Below the pieces are notes generated by a model. It made no database searches, was not told the DNA's origin, and saw nothing but the letters and a program-made list of their open reading frames with translations. From Blasia pusilla (taxonomy: Eukaryota > Marchantiophyta > Marchantiopsida > Blasiales), in contig CM114273.1 of NCBI GenBank assembly GCA_050084515.1, forward strand, positions 25,048,001-25,112,000: a stretch of DNA of 64,000 nt, written 5' to 3'. Both the position numbers and the translations under genes were made by a program. The number at the start of each line of letters is the position of its first letter. The stretch's first letter is position 1. Of this stretch, positions 1 to 10,640 are shown one piece after another.

Positions 1-1560
1 CTATTTTTATATTATTTTATTTTGAAATCTTTAAAGAACCAAAAATCCATATAATAAAAAATAAGTGATTTTAAAATATTAGATAATACATGATAATAAT
101 TAAATCATCCATATAATCCAACATGATAGTTTATTGGATCATATTAAGTCTAAAAATAATCTAATGGTTACAAAAGTTGATCATTGGATTTTTTTTTAAA
201 AAACCATCTTGTATTAAATAAGAAAATTGGATTCACTTATGGGTGTGTTGATGGGTAGATATTTCTGAATCTGAGGTAGTTCCTCATGATGGCAATGCTT
301 TGGTTCTACATTCAGGTCCCGTGCTTGCATTGACCCACATAAAGATAGTTCTAGTGGCCATGTTGGAGATGCGCGGTGTTCAAGGGGTCATTGTTGTCAC
401 AAAATAGATGGAACCATGGCAGGATCCGAAAAGAAAGCTCAAGAAAACAACGAAGAAGCGGCAAAGCTTTGTTCAGATACTTGGAACAAAACTTACGTGG
501 CCTTGTCCATAATCCTCTCAACCACCCCGCGGTTCTTATCTTCCCTATCTGGTCCTTCCCTCTCCTCTTGCGTTCTCCTCAATCACAAACATCCCCTCAC
601 AATTGCAGAAAAAATCCAAATCTACTTGATCATCATACCTACCCTCGTGATGAGCGCATATGCTCATACGCTCCTGAGAAAGCATTCATGCATTCCTCCG
701 CTCCAATTTCTTTGTCCTCCTTATCCATTGTACGGCCTTATCTCATATAATTGGATTTTTTTGCATTGGATTGGGTGTAGATTAGGTTCTCTTCTTTTTT
801 TGAAAATATCTCAAGTACAACTCATGTCCATAGGCAGCTTGTGTAATGTTTACGGTAGTAGTGTTACGTCACTAATATAGCATTTTTTGCTTCCTATTAA
901 TTTGAACTAGTATGATCTATGTAGAGGAATTCTTATTTCTAGAAGAAATGTATGCTTTTTATGACCAAACTTTAAATGACTACTTAAAAGAAAACTCTCA
1001 AACTATAACTAAAATGGTTTAGTCATTGATTTTATGGTTGTGCTACTCATCTATTCATTTTTTTATGACCCAAGTAGTTAGCAACATCCTTTAGTCCTAA
1101 AAAATTCATATCTCTTCACTTCTTCAATAGTTGTGAGTTATGAACAATGACTTGTGTTTTTAAGGATTCTATCCTCCAATCATATGATGCTTCTTATTTA
1201 TTTTGGGATATAATTTTTTAGGCATTCCTTTGTAATGAAGCATTAAGCACTAAGACCTTCATACTTTCCAACATAAACCATCTATATAAGTGGCGATATC
1301 AATATTTGGAAGAATTCCCACATGGAATTTAGGGTTTAGGGTTCCAACTTCAAATTTCTATGTATTTTTATGAAAAAAAATTATTTTTTAATTTTCAATT
1401 AAAATATCCATTTTCCCCTTACAATTCCATTTGGTGGGAGAATGTCCATAGGATTAGTGTCTTTAATCTAGTTCAAGTGATGGGCTAATAAATGAGGAAG
1501 ACTAATAATGGTAATGATCATTGTCTTTGAGTGGATATGTCACGAGCATTTGAATTTTTT
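1..1560. other. AT-rich intergenic spacer
   Basis: AT-rich sequence with homopolymer runs and no recognisable gene. Two overlapping plus-strand frames of 124 and 154 codons lie at 376-750 and 416-880. Neither resembles a family I know, and overlapping frames of similar length argue against both. I annotate this as spacer. Confidence 0.6.
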
Positions 1561-2255
1561 TGTATTTTCTTCATCTTGAAGCATTATTGGTTCCCACCAT
1601 TAGATTGAGTTGAAACATGGAGGAGTGGATTTTGGTAAGATCCTCTACCACTTCACTTGCAGAGATCTTCCATTTAATCTTCTATGATGAGACCATAATT
1701 AAGAGACCATATTTAACGTTTAACATTTTTAATTCCCACTTTGGAAAATCATTTCAATATTTTTGTTTTGGTCTTGGATCCTAAGACCAAATTGCATATT
1801 GTAACCAAGTGGCATGATTTATTAACTCCTGGTTGGAGAGAAAGGTAAAAAAAGAAGAGACAATTGAAAGAGGACGAGGAGAACTTCAAGTGGAAATATT
1901 TTAAATATTTTTAGAATTTTTATATTCATCTTGAAACATCATTTTTTCCCACCAATGGATTGAGCTAAAAGTTTGAAGACTTGATGTTGGGAAGACCTTA
2001 TCTCACTTGAATTGTTCAGATCTTCTATTTACTCTTCAATGATGAGAAAGAATTGGGAAACCAAATTTAAAGTTTATGATTTTAAAGCCATTTTAAGATT
2101 TTATTTGTGGTCTGGTTCTTGAGACCGAAGTACATATTGTGACAAAGTTGCATGATTTATGCCTTCCTTTTTTAAGAGAAGGGTCAAAAAATAAGGAAGA
2201 AAGAAAATTGGGGGACTTTAAAGGGAAATATTTCAAGTGTTATTTACATTTTCTT
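1561..2255. repeat. Diverged two-unit tandem duplication, about 350 bp per unit
   Basis: The block 1561-1920 recurs at about 1921-2255 with moderate divergence. Matching stretches in order are a 'tcatcttgaa' start, a 'ttcccaccattagattgag'-like segment, an 'agatcttc' segment, a 'gatgagaccataatt'-like segment, a 'ggtcttggatcctaagac'-like segment and a 'ttgcatgatttat'-like segment. The start of a possible third unit appears near 2245-2265. No coding potential is shared between the units. This looks like an old local duplication rather than a satellite. Confidence 0.7.
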
Positions 2256-2265
2256 CTTCATTTTA

Positions 2266-3174
2266 TGACACTGTTATTTTCAAATTTTAAATTTTAGGGG
2301 TAGGCCGAGGGATAGCAAAGGTCCGTCTATGGCGAGGGAAAGCTCCATCGTGCAAGCCGTGCACTTTGCAATCACTCCTTATGGAAGGTCCCAATGCACC
2401 ACTAGGATTTTCTGATAAGTGACAATCAGAAGAAGCTCTATATTACATGTCTAACACATGAACCATCCATCCCCCAAGACTTGAACGATTCGCTTCGTTG
2501 CACATTACCGATGACTAGATTCTACTCTCTGTCTCTCACATTCATCGCGCAAGCCCAACATGCACATGCACACTCTTAACCTCTATCACTCTACATGGGC
2601 TAGCACTGATTTGATCAGAGCAAGTTCAGTCTACGAAGGTTCAAAAGCTTAGGGTTGGTTCCCAATGTTAGAATCGTCGCATGGCGACAACTTCTGCTTT
2701 CGAAACATCCACTCCGTCTCTCCCTACAGAATCACACATACATAGACTTGACCTCTATCATTTTGTATGGGCTAGGACTAATGAGTGTAAGAAGAGTTTG
2801 CAAAATTTCAAGGCTGGTTTGTAGCACTACAATCATAGCCGCTGCACGAGTTGACCTCCACGAGTTGGGATTCGGGAACTCTAATGTCACTCCACACTCC
2901 AAACTCAAGAGGAGAACTCGGGGAAGGCCTTTACGCTTGGTCGAGATCATTCAAGACTCGCCTCTGGATTTAGTGTGATAGTGACTCACTCAATGGGTTT
3001 GCATGTTTCAAACATTCACAGATCTTTCTTTGCTGCACTATCGCAAAATTGTATTCTTCGCTCCCCGATATACTAGTTTGTATATCTTTAGTCATGGATC
3101 ATGATAGAAGTATCCCTCTGGATAGCCCTAAACCATCAACGTCTAAAAGGCAAAGAAGCCTCATAGACCTAGGG
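2266..3174. other. Intergenic spacer with a short internal duplication
   Basis: No recognisable gene. A segment around 2577-2610 ('cctctatcactctacatggg' type) recurs around 2749-2780 with several changes, which indicates a short local duplication. A 107-codon plus-strand frame at 2655-2978 overlaps the second unit and a minus-strand frame. I do not recognise either as a protein. Confidence 0.45.
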
Positions 3175-3182
3175 TTCAAGAC

Positions 3183-3521
3183 CAAGGTTGCATGTGGACA
3201 AAGTCCGTGTCCTTGGACATGTCCATGTCCGTGGACTTATGTCCGTCCTATGGAAGGACTGGTCCGTATGGGCCCCACCTTTCCCTTCTTTCTCATTCCC
3301 CTTACTTGCCTTCGTGTTCCTTACTCCCCGATTTCTTTCTCCCTCCACCTCCACCTCTCCACCTCCACTCCCTCCTCCCTCATTACTCCTCTCATCCTTG
3401 CCTTCCATCATGGACTAAAAGTGTGGGTCCCACCTCTTGGAACCCATGTCTGCGGACATGTCCAGACTTCTCCGTCCATGTCCGTCCTAAGGAAGGACTT
3501 GTCCGTTTTCGTGCAACCATG
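3183..3521 (+). mobile_element. hAT-like miniature element, copy 1
   Basis: Non-autonomous element of 339 bp. It begins CAAGGTTGCA and ends TGCAACCATG, which are 10-bp terminal inverted repeats with one mismatch. It is flanked by TTCAAGAC (3175-3182) and GTCAAGAC (3522-3529), a 7-of-8 match. CA...TG ends with 8-bp target duplications are the hallmark of hAT transposition. The interior is rich in palindromic GGACATGTCC and GTCCGTCC-type motifs and a pyrimidine-rich stretch. Long open frames that cross it also appear in its other copies and are not genes. Copies lie at 11818, 12460, 22888 and 62969. Confidence 0.85.
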
Positions 3522-3547
3522 GTCAAGACAAGGGCTAAAGCACCTTC

Positions 3548-4540
3548 TCAACCAACACTAGCCTCTTGTGATGAAACAAAAATAAACGAACCTTTTAGGG
3601 ACTTTAAGATTGAGGAGAATCGGAATTTATGGAAGGATGTTTGGTAAGCAGCATTTGATTGGATACATTGTGAGCCCCACACTAGTAGAGTATTTTGCAA
3701 GGTATGCCAACTTGAAGAATCAAAGGGAAAATCTGTCTTTTCCACTTAGAGAGCAGTAAACATGAAGATTTCAACATTTGTAGATCATGGCATGTCAAAA
3801 GAACATTGAAAGTTAGCTTGGGCAAGAAGACAATGGAAAAATCCATTTCTTCAACTTATCGAATATGTGACAATGCTTTGTTGAACTTACTCTGTGTTGC
3901 TTATTTTATAGCGAGAGAGAACTGTTACATTGCTTTTAAAACCTTCCCAATCTTGTGTCGATTACTAAAGTTTGTTTCTCTCACCTTGACCCAACATTTA
4001 TATGAGGATGAGAAAGGTTGTGCTGATATTCTTACATTTATTAGTGCAGTTTCATAAAAAGGGGTGTTGCAAAAAGTAAAGGCTAGTCCATTTTATGGAC
4101 TCATGGTAGATGAATCTACTGATATCTCAGTGAGAGACCATCTATTGGCTTTTGTGACTTCCTTAGAGGAAGGGCGGGTTAAGACCTCTTTTATGGGGTT
4201 GATTAAAATTGATACCAAGAATGCGGAGGCAATATCAGGCTTGTTGATTTCCTTACTAAGAGAATGAGATTTAGACTTTGACAAATTGGTAGGGTTTGGT
4301 TCAGATGAGGCAAGTACAATGATTGGGAGTCGGAATGGTGTAGCGTCTCATTTGAAGAGGAAAGTGAATCCATTCATGACTAGTGTGCTTTCATTGCATT
4401 TTGTAGCACAAAGGACCAAAGTGGCAATCCTTAGCGCAACTAAAAGTCCTTATAAATGTAGGATAAAAGTTGAAACAAAGGAAAAAAAACTTATTACAAA
4501 TACTAGGAACCATAGAAAAACTGGAAAACTCTAAAATTCC
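3548..4540 (+). pseudogene. Broken hAT-superfamily transposase (DUF4371 / ZNF862-like)
   Basis: Decayed transposase read in pieces from two plus-strand frames. The N-terminal part (about 3570-3750) resembles the BED/TTF-type zinc-binding region, with a 'VFCKVC' motif and an in-frame stop at 3645. The central part at 4064-4267 contains 'LMVDESTDISV', and the next piece at 4286 onward contains 'LVGFGSDEASTMIG' and a 'LHFVAQRT' motif. These match the order of signatures in DUF4371-type hAT transposases, including the catalytic-core aspartate region. A TGA stop at 4265-4267 separates the last two pieces in the same frame. The C-terminal dimerisation region is not visible, so the copy is dead and probably truncated near 4540. 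It starts just 27 bp after a hAT-like miniature element, but that adjacency does not show they belong together. Confidence 0.75.
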
Positions 4541-5235
4541 ATGATCAAGCCCGCTAATAAAAAATACTACTCAAATTATAATATAGATTTTTTCATTTAC
4601 AATTATTACATGCGATACAAAGATGGCAGAGACGAGTATGCACATGGAAAGTGAGGCAAGTCTAATTGTCGAGATTTTCTATGATTTACTAATTTGTGTT
4701 ATATATGTCTAGAGAGTGTCTTCTTCATTTCCCCACAACTTCTAATAATTGGAACATGTCGTTAGAAGTCTTAGACACTTTCCTAATTTAGGAAGAAACA
4801 AATATTGGCATCACTTTCTACTTCTTTGCTTTGTGTTTATTAAGGAGCAACACATTTCCCCAAATATGGTAGCATCTCACTTTCAACTTATTTACTTTAT
4901 GATTATTAAGCATGCAATCACACTTACATGATAATTTAGTGCCTTGAAGTTTTTGATTTTACTTCAACCAAACCTCTATCCATGACCTATTCTCTATAAT
5001 TTTTTAGAATTGGAAAGAATGGAACTAATCATATTAGTTAAAACACCTTCTCCATATGTGATGAAAGAACTTCATTAGCACATTGTTTCATATAAGCATT
5101 TAGAGGCCTTGCCATGAAACAAATAGGACCATGGTCCATAAGGGAACACTTGCTAATGGATTAACTTAATTTTAAACCAGTATAATACCCGTGCATACAT
5201 TATGGGTCAGGATACCCATAATGTACACAGACCCT
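4541..5235. other. AT-rich spacer
   Basis: No gene recognised. The only open frame (4749-4931, 60 codons) is unremarkable. Near the right end, 5197-5207 and 5214-5224 form a perfect 11-bp inverted repeat around a 6-bp loop next to a CCCGTGCA motif. That recalls the terminal hairpins of plant Helitrons, but I cannot define an element. Confidence 0.5.
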
Positions 5236-5269
5236 CTCAAACCCCAACCTCTTTTAATTATATAGATTC
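5236..5269 (+). repeat. Direct repeat left of GC-rich island 1
   Basis: This 30-odd-base segment, ending in a 'TTATATAGATT' motif, recurs at 11397-11430 in the same orientation with about four mismatches. The two copies bracket GC-rich island 1 and its AT-rich edges. A similar segment upstream of each copy (a CCCGTGCA-like or CACGGGAGC-like motif) suggests a shared mobile-element end. Confidence 0.6.
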
Positions 5270-5480
5270 ATTAAAATGTCCTTTCACTTACATTATGCCA
5301 AGTTAGGAAAATTTGACCATTGAGACCATAATTTTTTGGAATTTTTAAAAATTCTATTGTTTCGGTAGGACTTTGCCAATGCATGCAAAGTGAGAACAGA
5401 GCATTTTAACAGAATTCATTTTGTAACGCTGAAGCCTCTACTCAAAAGATAAAATTACGTAAAGGGTAACCGACCTCACT

Positions 5481-5532
5481 AAGTCCACTATATAGTCTAG
5501 TTGCGCAGTCAACCAAACTATATAGTGGACTT
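5481..5532. repeat. 16-bp perfect inverted repeat
   Basis: 5481-5496 and 5517-5532 are perfect inverted repeats of AAGTCCACTATATAGT around a 20-bp spacer. Just downstream (about 5570-5660) a 'GTCGACTGTGTA' motif preceded by 'CCTGGATAA' occurs twice about 33 bp apart. Function unknown. It lies at the AT-to-GC transition. Confidence 0.7.
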
Positions 5533-5839
5533 ACGAACTCAGTCGATTGCGCAATTCAGCACTGAGTAACTGAGTCGACTCTTTAGTTCAGAACAGTCAA
5601 CCTGGATAAGTTAGTCGACTGTGTAGTTAGCCTGGATAACTACGTCGACTGTGTAAGACCTTGTAAAGCATGACTCAAGTTTAAGACTAAGTAAAGCGAC
5701 TTTGTGTCCTGTCCAGGGCAGTCAATCGAACTAATTAAGTGAGGAGGCTCAGTACAGTCAACTTAACTGACCGATCGACTCCTTTGTCGCAGTCAAGCTA
5801 ACTAACTAGAGTAAATGACTCGAACTTTGTCCGTCCATC

Positions 5840-7499
5840 TCCACTGACTAATCGGATGAGGAGTTCCCCTCTGTTCGATTATGAGCAATCTCGACCGGCA
5901 GTTCAGATCTGAGATGGACGGTACGCAGAACACCATGCACTTCACTCAACTGTTGACTGCCAGACGTGTTCAACAAAAATGAATAACAACTCATTAACGC
6001 ACGGAGTACGGTTTTCAGCCTATTATGCCACTCTGATCAGCCTTGGGTTTCCACCGTTGTCCCGCTCTTCTTGCACCGCGTTATCCTGCCACAAACGAAA
6101 TCAGCCGTTGTGAAATCGAGACTCGCTAGATAAGAAAAGGTGGGAAGAGTGTGATTAGTCGTAGGACCACACGAGATCAGATCGCACCACAGCGAAGTAT
6201 CCTCAAATTCCCAGCTACTGTTGAGCTCCGGCAAAAACAAACGTTGATGAAAGAAGTCCTATGAACATCTATCTACCGCTGTAGATAGATGTTCACAGCA
6301 GCAGCAAAGAGATGAAGAGGAATCAGCTGCTATATCCGCCTGCTTTGCTTTCCTTGAAAAACTCCGATAAATCTAGAGAAAGAATATGGTCCGTGATTTC
6401 GGTCCAAGGAACGAATTCATGGGACGATTATTAGAGAGAGGGAGGGAGAGAGAGAGATCACCACTTGATCCGCAAGAGTCGTGGTGAGAGTGGAACCCTC
6501 CTGCAGATTCCCCAACATCTTCTGTTGCGGCGTCACGTTCCACAGATGCTGCAAGTGTCCACAGCCGCAAACATTAACTGATAGCAAGCGACTGACGAGG
6601 AGAGACCGCACCCATGATCTATCTCTAGCTACCTAGCTGAGCAGCACAATGGTAATTTTGAAGAAGGTGACTCCACAAATGAACTATTCTAGAATCCAGA
6701 TGCAACGTCTAATCCGTGGTGACAGAATGCGCCATACTTCGGGACTGCAGCAGATTAAGGAAAATCAAGTGGGGAAGTATCTAGTTTCGAAACCCATCTC
6801 CAGCTGTGATTGACCGGTGAACTCAACCGAGACTTGAGAGGAGTAAACTATTTCATCTCCATAACGCGTACGAAATCAAAGGCGAAGAGAGTACACTTAC
6901 TGTAAACGGAGCGACCCTCCATTCCCCGAAGCATGGAAGGCAAGCGGCGAACCTGGAAAGAAGGCACAGCATTTGGACCATCGTCCTACTCTCGTGAAAC
7001 AAAGATCGTCAGGTTAGGTGGGCAAGTCGAAGGCGAAAATGTAAACACGAATCAGACACTTAAACAAACTGTTAAAACTGCCTAATTATCCGCAGCATTC
7101 ATTACTTACTCTTAATCAGCAGGATCTAACAACTAGGAATCCGAGCAAAGCCCCCAATGTGTACATGCCAATTAGACACATCTGCTACTGATAAAACTGG
7201 AGAATGAGATACATCTATACTCACTGTACATATCTATTCCTACTGAGCCATGTACAGCACCAAACAATTAAGAATCAGTAACGTGCAACAGATCTGGACC
7301 AGCAGGACCAGATCTGCCGCGCTAGATTAGTATTAAGAACTAATTACAGTTCGACAGCATCGAATTGAACAATCAGGCCTACCAATTCTACATTACACTG
7401 TCTGATCATCCGCAATGTTAGTGCATTACGCGTAGAATCGAGAGGGAGAACAGCTAGAAAACATTCATGTTCATCTGTGTCCAGGACCGTAACATGCTC
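5840..7499. other. GC-richer non-coding stretch left of candidate gene
   Basis: Base composition shifts from AT-rich spacer to balanced sequence with frequent CpG. No open frame longer than about 67 codons is convincing. If the minus-strand frame at 7500-8075 is real, this would be its 3' untranslated or downstream region. It contains the 6262-6295 hairpin. Confidence 0.4.
6262..6295. repeat. 15-bp perfect hairpin
   Basis: TGAACATCTATCTAC at 6262-6276 is followed by a CGCT loop and its exact reverse complement at 6281-6295. It is short, strong and isolated. It could be a transcript hairpin or a relic of a miniature element. No TSD was found. Confidence 0.75.
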
Positions 7500-8075
7500 C
7501 TATGGTGCGTATGTGGGTACCTGGAGGACCAGCGTCACCGAATGCTGATCTCGGTACAAGTCCACAAGGAGAGTCGAGTTGTGGAGTACTTCGCCGTGGA
7601 CAGTCTCGAGCCATGCGCGACTCCACTCAGTTTGCCTGAATTGAGCTGCAGTCGAGTTCGGGAGACTGGAATTCGACCTGCAGGTCCAGATCTGCTGCGC
7701 CTCTCGGAGGATGTCCTGAATGCTGGTCTGGGCACTCAACGCCATATCGAGCTTGACAGATGTGTTGTCGGGCAGGAGGATCCACAGGGACTCGGTGTGC
7801 TGTTGGGCCGATTCCCGAGGCGCTATCACTCGGAGCTCATCGACATCATTCTCCTGTCGGTTCTCTCGGGCCATTGAATTGCTCTCGTATCCGTAGTACT
7901 CGTTCCCCATCTGGACCCAAGCGAGAGGAGTGTTGGGAGTCCTTCTGGGATTCCGTTGCTTCCTCCGTCTTCGCTGACTTCTACGTCCGCTCACAGCGTT
8001 TAGTTCCTCGCCGATATTAGAATTGGCCAACATCGTGTCCGGCTCTTCCGATTCGGTCTTCGCGTGGCAGCTCAT
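7500..8075 (-). CDS. Hypothetical protein with basic segment and possible ubiquitin-like C-terminus
   Basis: This is the best host-gene candidate in the window: 191 codons from the only in-frame ATG to a TAG at 7500-7502. The frame stays open upstream to about 8204, where an in-frame TGA lies beside an AG that could be a splice acceptor, so an earlier exon is possible. The N-terminal third is acidic and polar. Residues about 30-50 form a strongly basic run ('RRSQRRRRKQRNPRR') like a nuclear localisation signal. The C-terminal 90 residues start with 'LWILLPDNTSVKLDM', then a likely helix with 'TSIQDILREAQQIW', and end in a strand-like 'VTLVLQVP'. That layout resembles a ubiquitin-like beta-grasp fold. 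I infer the fold from the pattern only and recognise no named family. The surrounding CpG-rich DNA differs from the transposon-filled flanks. Confidence 0.4.
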   Translation of the reverse strand: MSCHAKTESEEPDTMLANSNIGEELNAVSGRRSQRRRRKQRNPRRTPNTPLAWVQMGNEYYGYESNSMARENRQENDVDELRVIAPRESAQQHTESLWILLPDNTSVKLDMALSAQTSIQDILREAQQIWTCRSNSSLPNSTAAQFRQTEWSRAWLETVHGEVLHNSTLLVDLYRDQHSVTLVLQVPTYAP

Positions 8076-8501
8076 CTTCTCTTCAGGCTGAGCCTCGGAG
8101 TTTTCTTCTCTGCTGCTGGGACAGAGTTCGCGCTTCTGTCCGGCCTTCTTCCCAATGTCTTTCCCTGGTACCTCCGAAACACGCTCTACCTCGAGGCGCG
8201 CTGCTCAGACTCACACGTCGGTCGATCGCTGTCGATATGTCTCTTGCCGCCAGGAAGGGGATGGATGACTGCTCAGAAATGAAGCTCGATCATCTGCCCA
8301 CCATGCACCCACCCGGATCGATATGCACGCCCACACCGTCGACATAAGTAAAATGGCGGAGAATTCGAACTTGAACATCGTCACTTCGGACACTCACTCG
8401 TCCCGAATATTATTTTCCTTGGACAGAAATGCATCTCAAGGTCTACCGAAGGTGAGGTGGAGGGAAGGGAAGGTATGATAATCGAAGATGCCTGGTACAG
8501 A

Positions 8502-8695
8502 TCTAGACCGGATGCTAACAAGGTGAGCAAAATCCCAGAAGCATGTACAGACCATATCTCAACTAAATCTCTCTTCGTGAAATCCTGGAAGCACGGAATA
8601 CGTAAAACCTCAACTTCGCACAGTCACAACACCAGCTCTAGACCGGATGCTAGAAAGGTGCGCAAAATCTATGAAGAGAAGAAAGCATGTACAGA
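8502..8695 (+). repeat. Direct repeat, about 50 bp, period about 135 bp
   Basis: A segment beginning TCTAGACCGGATGCTA at about 8502 recurs at about 8637. Both units contain a 'GGTG.GCAAAATC' motif and end in 'AGCATGTACAGA'. The second unit is lengthened by a short AAG-rich insertion. It lies inside the CpG-rich island and has no recognised function. Confidence 0.65.
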
Positions 8696-9750
8696 TGCAT
8701 GTCAAGATTACTAGACTGAACCACCTCTCCTGCAGTTTCTGGAGGAACGGTCGAGCCTGGAAATTGAACAGAGAAATTGAGGGGATCAGGGTCCCTAACT
8801 TGGAGCTCTCAATGCAGGAAGTGTGTCGACGACTGTGCAAGAGCTGCTCGAGATGAGCCCTGCGTGCGTACACATGTAGGGACTGCAAGCTAGCGGCGAA
8901 ACTGAGTCAAAAGCGAAGCACTGCTCGAGAAGCAAGAAATACAGACACAGGCGATGACTTGCAAATCATACCGAGCTGCTGCCGCTGCTGCAGTGCATCC
9001 AACATAGTCACGCTGTGGCCTTCGATTCCTGCACGTACCTCATATATTCTGAATGCACGCAGACTCCTCCACCACCACCACCACCTCCCTGTAGCATCCG
9101 CAGGCCTGCCTGCGCATGAGAGCACCATCGTAAGCCAACAATATAATCGCGGCGTGCAAGTCTGAGCGCTAAAGAACCTCTCCTCATTCGACTTTCGAGA
9201 TGATAGTCTCATCACTTCTCGCCGTGGCTTCAATCGAAGTCCAATCGCAGCACCAAAACTCGTGCAGCTGTGTGTCCTCCCTCCCTTTCCTCCACACTAC
9301 CACACTACTTACTTACTTCGGGCCCACTCTGGGGCCTGAGCACTCGGGCGTAGAACCCTTCCAACGCAATACGCTGGGACCGTACGTAGCTCCATCATCT
9401 GACGCTGGCTGTGCAGGGAAGTACTGCGAATGGCTTGGATCGGCTCACAATTAATGTAAACGCATCGCAAGGACAAGGTCGGATGAAGAAGGTCGGTCGA
9501 ACTACATTCTAATATTATTATTAGTCAGTATTATTATATACGTCGGTGGATGTATCTGTCCGGAAGGGACACGTCTCTGCTGTGCTTGGATTGGTATTAG
9601 CAGACAAACCTGTCTGCTCATGCTCATACGGCGCGATGCAGCAGTCGGGAGGCCACGGGCGATGGCTGTTGAAGACGATCGATCGAGTGACGGCACTCCC
9701 GAGAGCCCGACGGAGCTCATCCAGGAAGCTCTAGCGACTCGATCGATCAG

Positions 9751-9787
9751 AATCAGAAGGACCCGCGCGCGGCGGGTCCTTCTGATT
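9751..9787. repeat. 16-bp perfect GC-rich hairpin
   Basis: 9751-9766 (AATCAGAAGGACCCGC) pairs perfectly with 9772-9787 around the loop GCGCG. It is the strongest short hairpin in island 1. No run of T follows on either strand, and a bacterial-type terminator would not be expected here. Confidence 0.8.
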
Positions 9788-10640
9788 TGGAAATCGAAGT
9801 GGCGATGTAGCGCAGGGCTCGCGCGCAAAGAAGCGTTATAATCGTCGACGTACCTCCGATGCGCTGCTCTAGCGAAGACAGGAGGAAGCGTAAGGGGAAG
9901 GAAGGACAGGAATGATAAATAGAATGCTCTTTCTTTCCAGGGCCGATCGTACAAAGCAGGGATGTCGACGAGACGTCGAAATCGATCGTTAGCGCTTCTT
10001 ACACTCGTCACTGAGCCCACCACGGATTGATCACTGGCTCCATCGATTCGGAGGCTCCAATGGAACCCGAGCGAGATTTGCGGCTTGCGAAACCATCCGC
10101 GGCTGCTACTGAAGCACTTCTCGATCTATCCAGCCTCCCCGCGGACCTCCGCACACACCCAGACCACGCACTCGGCGGCCGCAGCAGGATTGCGAGTTCC
10201 GAGCGGTCTCGTCGACCGCATCAGACGGAAAGAATGGAACGAGACGAAACGAAATCGCAGCGGCACCGCAACCGAAAGGATCGCAGGAGCGATTTCTCAC
10301 CTATTTCCCTGCGCTGCGATGTCCACCACGAACACCACAGACTAAATCATTAACACCAGCCGCCGTCGAGTCCTCTCCCCGAGTCCATTCCCTCCGATCG
10401 CGCACTGCGTCGAGCACGAACTACCCCACAACACAGCCTCCAAATTCTCGCCGGGACCTCGCCAAACGCCAAACGTCTTCGCACACTCTCGTCTCGTCGA
10501 TCGGCATGAGACTTGTGAACCGAGCCTGCAACAACTAATTCTCTCGCCGCTACTGCTGCGCTTGTCTCTCCCGCAACCTCTGTCGCCCCGGGGCGGGGAG
10601 GAACGGAGGGACGGGACAGCGTAGGTCCAAAGAAGGGATA

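Larger units (their letters stand above)
8205..10640. other. CpG-rich stretch, possible promoter and 5' region
   Basis: CpG-rich sequence upstream of the minus-strand candidate gene. A minus-strand frame at 8211-8393 starts with a hydrophobic, signal-peptide-like segment ('FSAILLMSTVWACISIRVG') but ends after 60 codons. Other frames here (for example 9502-10023 minus and 10027-10353 plus) overlap each other and look fortuitous. It may contain promoter, untranslated exons and introns, which I cannot delimit by eye. Confidence 0.35.

Noticed and set aside
376-880. Two overlapping plus-strand frames of 124 and 154 codons
   Set aside because: Overlapping alternative frames without domain similarity; the hydrophobic content follows from AT-rich DNA.
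3049-3647. Overlapping open frames of 60-170 codons on both strands
   Set aside because: They run through the hAT-like miniature element; equivalent frames occur in copies at 12455-12758, 11802-12289 and 22822-23344, so they reflect the repeat's composition.
9502-10023. 173-codon minus-strand frame
   Set aside because: Overlaps plus-strand frames and crosses a perfect hairpin, has an arginine-rich random-looking composition typical of GC-rich DNA, and resembles no family.
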